From Calditrichia bacterium (GTDB lineage Bacteria > Calditrichota > Calditrichia > RBG-13-44-9 > J075), in assembly GCA_028284445.1 (NCBI GenBank), contig JANQRS010000082.1, positions 19,482 to 83,481 of the forward strand: DNA of 64,000 nucleotides. The letters run 5' to 3'. The notes under the pieces are model-generated. The model ran no database searches. It saw nothing but the letters and a program-made list of their open reading frames with translations, and was not told where the DNA came from. The translations under genes and the position numbers were made by a program. How positions within the stretch are numbered: position 1 is the stretch's first letter; every line of letters begins with the position of its first letter. Of this stretch, positions 26,900 through 35,266 are shown piece by piece.

Positions 26900-28153
26900 A
26901 TGAAACGTTCGTTATCGGTCTCTCCACAAAAGTGCTTTTCAAATTTTCAGGATTTGCTGTCCAGCAGCATCATATTGGCTATGACCGTAGTCTTAATAGG
27001 CGCACTTTCTATGTCATTGCCTGCCCAGTCCAGCATGTACGACCTGTATGTCAGTAGTTCAAACACCAATTCTGTAAAGCTCTTTAACGGGCAAACCGGA
27101 GAATATATCAAGGATTTTGTTGCACCAGGTGACGGAGGCTTGTCAAACACTCAAGAAATTGTTTTCGGACCGGACGGCGACGCATACGTCACTGGCTTTG
27201 GGAATACCGCCATCAAAAAATACGATGGACAAACCGGTACATATATCGAAGATTTTAGCAAGAACTATACCCTGAGCAGTCCTGCAAAAATGACCTTCCG
27301 CTACGAGGACAGCCTTATTTATGTCAGTCAGTGGGGCGGCAATCGCAAAGTCGTGCGCTTTCGGATGAGCGACGGGGAGTTTGTCGACGAGTTCACATCC
27401 ATCGGGATACCCGGCAATTGCGGGTTTGCCTGGGATTCGGCAAATAATCTCTACGTTGCCGGCTGGGGCAACAACGGCACCGACGGCTCAGTGCGCAAAT
27501 TCGATCAGAATGGTCAATTTGTGGAGGTGTTTATATCCAGCGTCACGCTGCAAGGACCGGTCAACTGCTGGTGGGATGGGTCGGAGCTGTTTGTGCAGGA
27601 CTGGACCACCGGGAATATCGAACGCTATGATGAAGAAAAGACCTATCTTGGCAGCTACATAAGCAACCTGGTCAGAACCGAGGGGTATGACTGGGACGAA
27701 AATGACAACCTTTACCTCTGCGATTGGGAAACCGATGTTATTAATCAATATGATCCGCAAGGAAATTTTGTGGCCGAATTTGCCAGCGGCGGCGGCATGG
27801 ATACCCCAAATGGGTTAGTCTTCGGCCCCAAATATCAGGCGACAGGTATTAAGGAGGCCGAAACAACTCTGCCGGATGAATTTTCACTCGGCCTCAATTA
27901 CCCCAACCCCTTTAATCCGTCAACAACCATACGATACACCCTACCGGCTGCCAGCGACGTTCGGCTCGAAATTCTGAACATTCTTGGACAGCCGGTTCGC
28001 ACCCTTGTCCAGCGCCTTGAGAGTGCCGGGCATAAGGAAATTGTTTGGGATGGAAGAGATGACAGCGGCAATGCGATGCCCGGCGGCATTTATATTTATC
28101 GCCTGAAAGCGGATCAGTTCAGCGCAACCCGCAAAATGATCCTGGCGAAATAA
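26900..28153 (+). CDS. Secreted NHL-like propeller protein with sorting domain
   Basis: The 417-residue protein starts at ATG 26900, preceded by AAAGGAG. The open frame extends upstream to 26687 but the extension has no signal and no ribosome binding site. A long N-terminal region with a hydrophobic segment (ILAMTVVLIGALSMSLPAQS) exports it. The body has six-odd repeats of the SMBP/NHL kind (VFGPDGDAYVTGFGN, AWDSANNLYVAGWGNN, DWDENDNLYLCDWET), giving a beta-propeller. The C-terminal domain is a clear sorting domain (LNYPNPFNPSTTIRYTL ... TRKMILAK). It is probably an extracellular binding protein. It converges with the membrane-protein gene, with a 10-bp hairpin between them. Confidence 0.83.
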   Translation: MKRSLSVSPQKCFSNFQDLLSSSIILAMTVVLIGALSMSLPAQSSMYDLYVSSSNTNSVKLFNGQTGEYIKDFVAPGDGGLSNTQEIVFGPDGDAYVTGFGNTAIKKYDGQTGTYIEDFSKNYTLSSPAKMTFRYEDSLIYVSQWGGNRKVVRFRMSDGEFVDEFTSIGIPGNCGFAWDSANNLYVAGWGNNGTDGSVRKFDQNGQFVEVFISSVTLQGPVNCWWDGSELFVQDWTTGNIERYDEEKTYLGSYISNLVRTEGYDWDENDNLYLCDWETDVINQYDPQGNFVAEFASGGGMDTPNGLVFGPKYQATGIKEAETTLPDEFSLGLNYPNPFNPSTTIRYTLPAASDVRLEILNILGQPVRTLVQRLESAGHKEIVWDGRDDSGNAMPGGIYIYRLKADQFSATRKMILAK

Positions 28154-28165
28154 GGAAAATTTTCC

Positions 28166-28188
28166 GGTGCGCGGCAGAGCCGCGCACC
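28166..28188. terminator. Perfect 10-bp hairpin between convergent genes
   Basis: GGTGCGCGGC and GCCGCGCACC pair around the loop AGA. It lies between the stop codons of two convergent genes. A GGAAAATTTTCC palindrome flanks it on the left, giving a T-run on the minus-strand transcript (GGAAAATTTTCC after the stem). It is likely a terminator for the KAP/membrane-protein operon, and possibly bidirectional. Confidence 0.6.
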
Positions 28189-28192
28189 AGCC

Positions 28193-31100
28193 CTACCCCG
28201 GAAATATCCCCGACAGCAGCTTCTTGAAAAATTCCTGTAGCTGACCGGTTAACACACCAATCAGGGCGGCTGCCAAACCGGAACCGGACGTCGATAAAAA
28301 TGCCAGATTGTAGATTAGCTTCGCCTCGCCCTGATCAAAGCCGTTCTGCTTCAACACCCGGTAATCGAAGGCAAAAAATCCCAGAGCAACACAGAAAACC
28401 ACCACCTGAACCGCCCAGGTTAGCACCGAGGCAATTTGCTCAAGGGAATCGGCAAATAGTATTGCCGGCCCGATGCGCGCTATCAAAATGACGGCACTTA
28501 GCCACAGTCCCTTGCTAATGCCACTATGTCCTCGAATCAGCTCAAAGAAGTAGCCAAAAACAAAGGCAATAGCGAACCAAACCAGGCTGGTATATATGAG
28601 ATTGTCCAGGATGCTCAACAAGGGATAGAGATTTTCGATTTGCTGAATGCGAATATCCCGAATGCCAACCAGCAGCCACGGAATGGCCAAAACCGCACCG
28701 GTCTTGAGAGCAACCAGGGCATTGCCCCATGGAGATGCTTCAATCCCTTTACTGAACACAATATTGCGTATCGGCACACCCTCATGTGTGGCAGCAGCCT
28801 TCAGTTTCGCGAGCAAAGACCTGTTTTCGCCGACCTGTTTTTGCCACTCGTCATAGGCCAGATCACCTTCCGCATACTTCTTATCAAGGGTTGAACTGAG
28901 CGCCTTGGCCTGTCTTTTGAAATGAAGGAATTCCAGCAGTTTGGCAATCGACTCACGCCGATTATTCAACACCTCGGCATTCTGCTCCAGGAAGCGCGAC
29001 GAAAAAGCGACGCTGCGAAAGAGCAGTTTGTCCGACAGCCAATAGGCCAGTAAAAATGAAATCGGGATATACATGTAATAATATCCCCAGCGCACTACAT
29101 AGATCGCCAGCAGGAATATGCCGATCTGCCGCACCAATTCGCTGCCCTGGTATCCTTTTTCCGTGCTCTCTCTGAAGAGCAGCAGCATCAGCAAAGGCAA
29201 AAAGATGATAGCAAAATAGGCGGTCAGGTGAATCACAAAATGTGAGAGAGTAGTGTATTGAATAAATGATGAAGTTGAATCAAATATCAGGGTTTTCGGG
29301 AGGGTCAGGAATATCAGCAAAATTATGATGAAATACCTGGCGGGAATTTTGGGACCATCTACTTGATTACTCAAGGCGTCGTAAGACAAGTGCAAGAATG
29401 AATAGGCTAGCAATGCGCCAAGCGCACAGCAAATAATCGCCCAGCCGACCTGTGCTGTCATTGGTGAGAGAATATTGTCCTCGGTATTCACCAATAGTGG
29501 CACGAGCAGTAGAAAAGCCACAATCCCTATTGCCGTCACTATCGATATTTTAGCGTCGATAGCATTACGCAGCGCTACGCGGATACTCCAGCCACCGGTA
29601 AAAAGCAACGTCAGCGCAAGAACGCCACCCACCCCATACGCCGGCAACAACGGTATATCCAGGCCGGCAAACTCGCTCAACCCTTTTGGCGTCAGCCACA
29701 TGCATACGGCAACAAAGCACAAGGCAAGTAGAAAGACCACCCACTGAGTGCGCAAACCAGGTCTTGCCGATTGCGGCGGATACAAACGACCAAGAAATAC
29801 GCTTGCTGCAGCCGGAAAAAGGAAAACGACGAGGGTTCCGAAGTAACGGTTTGGCATTCGCTCATAGAAGTAGTTTTCGGCATACAATTGTGTCAGGAGC
29901 TCAAGGGCAAGCGTGCCCAACTCTGCGGAGAAACGCAGCACCGGATCAGCATATGTAAAAAACAACAATAAGCAGAGTAAGCCGGTCAGGCGTGTCGAAA
30001 CCTCCTCACTGCTGTCACGATGGCGATAGAGGAGCCAGAGCAGCCAAAGGATAGGAATTGCCACAAAGAGCCCCCAAATAAGCGGCGTAAGCAGGCGCAT
30101 GAAGGTATTGCTAAACACCTTATCGGGCAGACGGCGAATCAAGGAAATCACGTCTTCCGGGAGCGGCTCAACCGATTCCTCCTCAACCATTCTATCGAAC
30201 ATCGCCCCGGACTTTCTAGCTTCATTTGTGGGTATTTCCTCGGGCAATAATTGAAGCACAAAGGGCTTATCCAAATGGATATCTTTATTACCAACAAGAA
30301 CTCTTAGATTGGGATACGATGCATTGGTGGCGTGTGAAATCGAATGATAATTTTCTGCAGATACATGGATCAGTAACGAATCATGTTTATTGAAAAGCGG
30401 ATTTGACGCCAAAACAGTGCGGTTGCTTTCCAAAAAGAACATATCCAGCCGATACCCTTGCCGGTCCGGCTTGAAAGCAAGATCAAACAAGAGGTTTGCG
30501 GCATTACCCTGCTTTTCAATATTGAGCGAGCGAATCCCCCACAGCGGATTAAATCTGCCGAAAATATCGCCAATAAGGTCTTGTGGCTGCTTTGCACCAC
30601 GGACATAGTCTTCGTACAAGACGCTGGCGACCGGAATGCGGGTGTTCAGCAACAAACGAGGGATGTGTTTGCTGGAATCGACAAAGACTTCCATCTTGCG
30701 ATAAAAGCCCGGCAAGTTCTCCGCTCCATGATCCGCTTTCTGGTCATCTACTTTAAAAAGCAAACTATCCATTTCAGTGAGAATCGATTCAACGGAATCT
30801 ACACTAACCGGCAAGCGCAGAGAGAACATGCCGGCATTGTCACAGTAAGCGGGCCAATTCAGATCGCTGACCGATAGATTATAAACGGCATCCGGCTCAC
30901 CAAGACCGATAATTTCCAGGGATTTATTTAGATCAGAATAATGATGGGAAAGAATGATGGGCTTTCGTTTGGTAGAGCTGCGGTAGTTTATCGAGAAGTA
31001 GCGCCCGTGACTAAAATTACCATCCTGGAAATAATCAGCGATTCGAAAACGATTTTCACCACGGGCCAAGACGACGTTGTAAAACGTAAATTTGCCATTA

Positions 31101-31474
31101 TTCATCACCCAGGTGTCTTGCACTTCGCTGCCATTCATCGAGAGTATAACCGATTTATTGGCAGTTGTCTGTCCAAGGATGGTTACTTTCTCCGCCTGCA
31201 ACTCAATGCGGCCATTTGCCGTGATCGACAGCGTGTCCGCGCCTGGCGTCTCCGGAACCACCAGTAATGTGTCAAAGCTGACGACGTCTTCTAGTTCGCC
31301 GCCTAACACTGAACCAGCAACCGTTCCGGTATCAGGTGAGACCATCGAAGCTGCCAGTCCGCGAAATGCAAATCCAAAGAATTGTTGTGCAATAGCAACA
31401 AAAAAGGCCAGGGCTAATACGGTCTTCAGTGCCCTGCCGGTAAAACGTTTCCAGTCCCACGAAAATACAGTCAT
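28193..31474 (-). CDS. Giant polytopic membrane protein, partner of the KAP NTPase
   Basis: I recognise no named family. The 1093-residue protein has an N-terminal signal or anchor helix (VLALAFFVAIAQQFFGFAF), then an extracytoplasmic beta-rich part at ~50-430. An Ig-like or carbohydrate-domain-like stretch lies near residues 75-150 (KVTILGQTTANKSVILSMNG). From ~460 to ~840 there are about ten membrane helices. A charged helical cytoplasmic insert at ~845-925 follows (NNRRESIAKLLEFLHFKR, STLDKKYAEGDLAYDEWQKQ), then about four more helices to the C-terminus. GAGG lies nine bases before the ATG. It is 212 bases downstream of the KAP NTPase gene on the same strand. The layout suggests a channel, transporter or sensor driven or gated by the NTPase; that is inference. 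Confidence 0.75.
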   Translation of the reverse strand: MTVFSWDWKRFTGRALKTVLALAFFVAIAQQFFGFAFRGLAASMVSPDTGTVAGSVLGGELEDVVSFDTLLVVPETPGADTLSITANGRIELQAEKVTILGQTTANKSVILSMNGSEVQDTWVMNNGKFTFYNVVLARGENRFRIADYFQDGNFSHGRYFSINYRSSTKRKPIILSHHYSDLNKSLEIIGLGEPDAVYNLSVSDLNWPAYCDNAGMFSLRLPVSVDSVESILTEMDSLLFKVDDQKADHGAENLPGFYRKMEVFVDSSKHIPRLLLNTRIPVASVLYEDYVRGAKQPQDLIGDIFGRFNPLWGIRSLNIEKQGNAANLLFDLAFKPDRQGYRLDMFFLESNRTVLASNPLFNKHDSLLIHVSAENYHSISHATNASYPNLRVLVGNKDIHLDKPFVLQLLPEEIPTNEARKSGAMFDRMVEEESVEPLPEDVISLIRRLPDKVFSNTFMRLLTPLIWGLFVAIPILWLLWLLYRHRDSSEEVSTRLTGLLCLLLFFTYADPVLRFSAELGTLALELLTQLYAENYFYERMPNRYFGTLVVFLFPAAASVFLGRLYPPQSARPGLRTQWVVFLLALCFVAVCMWLTPKGLSEFAGLDIPLLPAYGVGGVLALTLLFTGGWSIRVALRNAIDAKISIVTAIGIVAFLLLVPLLVNTEDNILSPMTAQVGWAIICCALGALLAYSFLHLSYDALSNQVDGPKIPARYFIIILLIFLTLPKTLIFDSTSSFIQYTTLSHFVIHLTAYFAIIFLPLLMLLLFRESTEKGYQGSELVRQIGIFLLAIYVVRWGYYYMYIPISFLLAYWLSDKLLFRSVAFSSRFLEQNAEVLNNRRESIAKLLEFLHFKRQAKALSSTLDKKYAEGDLAYDEWQKQVGENRSLLAKLKAAATHEGVPIRNIVFSKGIEASPWGNALVALKTGAVLAIPWLLVGIRDIRIQQIENLYPLLSILDNLIYTSLVWFAIAFVFGYFFELIRGHSGISKGLWLSAVILIARIGPAILFADSLEQIASVLTWAVQVVVFCVALGFFAFDYRVLKQNGFDQGEAKLIYNLAFLSTSGSGLAAALIGVLTGQLQEFFKKLLSGIFPG

Positions 31475-31686
31475 AGGCGTCGCCTCACGTTCGTCGACGA
31501 TGTGCCGTCCCCAAGCTCATTTCAAACTTACATCGCTCTTGAATTTTGGATGATATTACCAATTCTCGCGATAATACGCTTGTTTTTTGTCAAGTTTTCA
31601 GAGATATGCTCCTAAACTTTTTGCAAATAAGCGGGGAGACATAAGGGGAAAATCTGCGACAGGAATGGCTGCTGAAGAGACTCTTT

Positions 31687-33825
31687 CTAGCTGCGCATCT
31701 GCCAGCACTTGCGGATGATTTCATCGCTGAGTTGGACGTCAACACCTTCTGCCGCGCCAGTAACCACGCGAATAACATCCGGGTCACTGAAGAGATCCAC
31801 CAGGTCCCCCAGTCTGGCAGCAACGGACTCATCGATCGCTTCCTCCGCACCAACATATGCGATTTTGGATGGGTTCTTCTCCAGGAACTCGGCAAGTTGT
31901 GGCCAGCGCATGTCGACAATCGTCCAGAGTGCAAGCTCTTGTTGCGAGACATCAATACCGGCAAGCGTCACCAGGCTTCGTTGAATGCCGTAGGCATTAA
32001 CAAAGCGCTTCATCGCCCGTGGATTGCTCTCTAACAAAGGGGCGAAGGGTTGCAGGGCGTGCTCGGTAAGCGCCTGCACCTCAGGTGCTGTCAAACGAAT
32101 AACAGCCTCTTCGCGAAGGGCGCGTTGTAAAATCGGTTCATCCGCTGCGGCGTCGACTTGTTCCAGTATGTCGGATTCCCGCTTTAGCGATCGTAATCGA
32201 GAAGACGCCTGCTTGCGGGCATCTTGCACAGCCTGCTGACGTTCACTGGCCCGAAGGCCGATCAGCCGTTCGTAGTATTCCTGTTGGATTTCCGTGGGAA
32301 TAGCCGGCACCGGCACCGTCAGGTGAAAGGTCTTATCAATGAACAAAGTGCCCAGATTGCGGCCCGGTTCACTGATGGCGGTCGTAAAATCTTTATACGA
32401 TTCCTGATAAGCAGTGCGAATCCAGCGTCGATCAGCGGCAATCACATATGTCAACGGCGCATCCCCATAAATGGTCTGCACCCCTTCAAGCAGTTCTACG
32501 ATATATTCAGCCGTGCAGCGATCGAGATCGTCGATAAAAACAGCGACCGGTAATTTGATGCGCGAAATCATTTTTTCAAAATGCGTGGTCAAGCGCTGCA
32601 TCGGATCGGTGCGATTTTGCTGAAAATTGGCGGCGGTTTCGGGCGACCCCAGCATAAAACCACGGCTCAATCCGCGAATACCGGTCCATACGGTTGCCAC
32701 CAGCGCCAGAATAGCGCTGATATTTGTCGCTTGCTTGGCAAAAATTTCCAGGAAGGTCTTCTCTCCCTCAGCTGTTGTCGGCGACCCAAGGCCAAATGGC
32801 AGCAACCCTCCCCAGAAACTGGCCAGCAATATTACCACTAAAACAAATAACGCCAGAATGAATGGGCTCCAACTTTGCAACACCCGCCAGCTAAACTCAG
32901 TGCCGGTAAGAAATGCCCAGCGCCACTTATCTTTTCTCCAAAGCTGCCTGCGCGCCTGGCGATAGACGGAATCCATCAGCGACCACCATGGCGGTCTAAT
33001 GCGCTGATGTTCCCAGGCGTTGAACCATACCACGATCCAGGGATCGGCAATATCTTCTTCGCTGCCTTCCGTCGTCAAATCTTTGCCAGCCTGTAATTCT
33101 GCACGCAGGAAATTCAGCAGCGTGCTCTTACCCGACCCCCACGGTCCGTACAGATTCACTCGGAAAGGCCCCATCAGCACCGATGCATCCTGCCCGCTCT
33201 TTTCTTCTTTTTCCTCCGCAGCCCCCAGGCGCTTCTCGTCTTGCGTACGCACAAGCTGAATGCGCTTTGCCAGGGCCCGGGCCATCACTTGTCGCCCCAA
33301 TTCATCCACCGCTACCGGGCGATCCGGATGTGTAGGAACGGTGGAGTCGGGAACATGTGCGGCTTCTCCGATCTCGACGGATGGGATATCGCGACTCGCC
33401 ACTGCTTCTGCTGCCGCTGGTTTAATGGGCTCTCGTGCAGGCATTTCCGGAAAGCTATCTAATACCTGTTCTTCCTCTTCGATATTCGACACATCTATTG
33501 CTACTTGCTCTTGTCCCGCTGGCGATATAGGTAAGTTGGATTCCAGCTCCATTATAAAATTCGTCAAAAGGAGTTCGAGATTCTTGCCTTCAACCTCGTT
33601 CATAGTTTCCATTTTCTTCCGTCGGCCTTTATTGCGAGGACGTTGAAAACCTTCAAATTGAGCTTTGAATTTTTCCTCCCATTCAGGAGACAATTTATTA
33701 CCTGCCAAATCGCGAACAAATGCGGACAATTCGACCAAGGCACCATCCAAATTCTGCGCATCGATAAACGTATGGATTTCTTTGAGACGTCGACTCACAT
33801 CTTCTGGCGACTGCGATACACTCAT
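31687..33825 (-). CDS. KAP-family P-loop NTPase with N-terminal effector-associated-like helical module
   Basis: The 712-residue protein has a ~95-residue N-terminal helical module (ending NLELLLTNFIMELESNL) that resembles the effector-associated domains of bacterial conflict NTPases. An acidic linker and then a KAP NTPase domain follow. Walker A is LYGPWGSGKSTLLNF (Lys233) and Walker B is VFIDDLDRC (Asp432-433). As in other KAP proteins, two membrane helices are inserted between them (SPFILALFVLVVILLASFW and ISAILALVATVW, about residues 315-385). The C-terminal part is helical (a long Arg/Glu-rich stretch, then a winged-helix-like end). ATG 33825 is used; an in-frame TTG lies at 33837. KAP proteins include phage-exclusion factors such as PifA. 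Its partner is the downstream membrane protein. Confidence 0.85.
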   Translation of the reverse strand: MSVSQSPEDVSRRLKEIHTFIDAQNLDGALVELSAFVRDLAGNKLSPEWEEKFKAQFEGFQRPRNKGRRKKMETMNEVEGKNLELLLTNFIMELESNLPISPAGQEQVAIDVSNIEEEEQVLDSFPEMPAREPIKPAAAEAVASRDIPSVEIGEAAHVPDSTVPTHPDRPVAVDELGRQVMARALAKRIQLVRTQDEKRLGAAEEKEEKSGQDASVLMGPFRVNLYGPWGSGKSTLLNFLRAELQAGKDLTTEGSEEDIADPWIVVWFNAWEHQRIRPPWWSLMDSVYRQARRQLWRKDKWRWAFLTGTEFSWRVLQSWSPFILALFVLVVILLASFWGGLLPFGLGSPTTAEGEKTFLEIFAKQATNISAILALVATVWTGIRGLSRGFMLGSPETAANFQQNRTDPMQRLTTHFEKMISRIKLPVAVFIDDLDRCTAEYIVELLEGVQTIYGDAPLTYVIAADRRWIRTAYQESYKDFTTAISEPGRNLGTLFIDKTFHLTVPVPAIPTEIQQEYYERLIGLRASERQQAVQDARKQASSRLRSLKRESDILEQVDAAADEPILQRALREEAVIRLTAPEVQALTEHALQPFAPLLESNPRAMKRFVNAYGIQRSLVTLAGIDVSQQELALWTIVDMRWPQLAEFLEKNPSKIAYVGAEEAIDESVAARLGDLVDLFSDPDVIRVVTGAAEGVDVQLSDEIIRKCWQMRS

Positions 33826-34173
33826 AATTGGTTTCAAAATTTTTTGCGTTGATAAATATAAATCGTATCAATTAAAAAACATCTATTTCCACCTAAAAGC
33901 CTTGACCCTAGTCACCCAAAAGACAACGCATCATCATTCGCGAATTCACTAATCCATCGTTTCCAATTTTGAACCAATGCCGGGTGGTAATCTTCTGCCC
34001 CTACAGGGCAGGGTTTACACGTGGTACAAACGATTCTATTGACAGTGCGTCGCTACGCGACGAATAGGAAAGGCTTGCGAAATCAATAAATTGCAAGTGA
34101 TCCTTAGGAGCAAAATCTCTATAGTTGAGTTCAGTTGCAAGATATGGATCCTTGTAGGGGAACAACATCATTT
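33826..34173. other. Intergenic region upstream of the KAP operon with two small hairpins
   Basis: No gene seen in about 340 bases. It should contain the KAP operon promoter on the minus strand. Two six-base-pair hairpins are visible: CTGCCC/GGGCAG (33995-34011) and CGTCGC/GCGACG (34048-34062). Neither is followed by a clear T-run. The stretch also receives the upstream end of readthrough from the GH26 gene. Confidence 0.4.
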
Positions 34174-35235
34174 TTATTTCAGCTTATACGGACTGGCAAT
34201 ATAGTATGGATCTTGCATTGCCGCCTTAAAAGCGGTGAGCGCCTCGGGTGATGAATTTACTCGCCAGTCCAGCTCCTTATTGATATTGAACCAGGTAAAG
34301 ATTTTAATGCGTGGATATTCGATTTTGATCTTATTGAAGGCGTCGGTAATCCAGGCAGCCTTATCAAAATCTCCGGACTGAAATTCGCCAGTGCCGAATT
34401 CTGCAATCATCATTGGATGATCGCCCAGTACGGCACAAGAATCATAAAGCGCCCGGAAGCAATTATCAAAATCCCGAAGCGGACGCGTGCCTCCCCAGGG
34501 ATCTTTTGGATAAAAATTATAGCCATCCAGCCCAATCCAGTCAACATATTCGCCGCCCGGCCAATAATTGGATACGTCGTTCCACGCTTCCGGGGACCTA
34601 TCCGTAGAAGGACCATGCGGCACCCATAGCCACCGGACTTTGTCAGCGCCTTTTGCATTAAACCGGTCCACCACATATCTCCAGACTGCAACGACTTTCT
34701 CCGGCCCGCCATTCCCTTGCCCGTTTTTATTTCCACTCCAAACATACCAGTTGCCATTAAATTCATGTAGGAAGCGAATGAGCACTTCTCGATCAAATGT
34801 TTTTGCAGCTTCTGCAAAACGATCGATGTAGTCATCGTACTTGCCATTGAGAACATCATTGAAGCCTTGATAGCCATCGGGACCGGTCTGTCTGGAATTA
34901 TTCGGATCGACCGATGGCCAAAACAGTTCCCAGGTGAGATGCGGAATAATCCCGCGCTTGGCCAGCTTTTGACAAGCTTCCATCGGGAATTCATCATCCC
35001 AGGTAGGAAACCAGACAACCGAGCCAATCTCGTGTTCGGTAAGCGCTTCAAAATCATCTATCTCGTAGAGGTCGCCGGCGCCCAGAGTCTCATTTCCCTT
35101 TTCAGGATAGATGCCGATAACACAACCTGGCCAGTTACCATCCATATCTGGGGTTTGACTTGTATTATCTGAACAGCTTAAGAAACTCAGGAAAGCCGTC
35201 ATCATGACCATATAGACCTGCGTCCTTCTTTTCAT
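34174..35235 (-). CDS. GH26-like glycoside hydrolase, predicted lipoprotein
   Basis: TIM-barrel glycosidase of the GH26 (beta-mannanase/related) type. The acid/base Glu158 lies in LIRFLHEFNGNWY and the nucleophile Glu279 in MMIAEFGTGEF, each in the expected context on strands 4 and 7. The N-terminus is a lipoprotein signal (VYMVMMTAFLSFLSC), so the enzyme is anchored. At 353 residues it is a single catalytic domain. I use ATG 35235, eight bases after GAGGA; an in-frame start at 35265 has no such site. It probably retains hydrolytic activity on mannan or a related beta-glycan. It lies immediately downstream of the SpoIIE sensor gene (31 bases), so the two may be co-transcribed. Confidence 0.82.
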   Translation of the reverse strand: MKRRTQVYMVMMTAFLSFLSCSDNTSQTPDMDGNWPGCVIGIYPEKGNETLGAGDLYEIDDFEALTEHEIGSVVWFPTWDDEFPMEACQKLAKRGIIPHLTWELFWPSVDPNNSRQTGPDGYQGFNDVLNGKYDDYIDRFAEAAKTFDREVLIRFLHEFNGNWYVWSGNKNGQGNGGPEKVVAVWRYVVDRFNAKGADKVRWLWVPHGPSTDRSPEAWNDVSNYWPGGEYVDWIGLDGYNFYPKDPWGGTRPLRDFDNCFRALYDSCAVLGDHPMMIAEFGTGEFQSGDFDKAAWITDAFNKIKIEYPRIKIFTWFNINKELDWRVNSSPEALTAFKAAMQDPYYIASPYKLK

Positions 35236-35266
35236 CTTGTATTCCTCAGCAAGCAAATGTTTCAAA

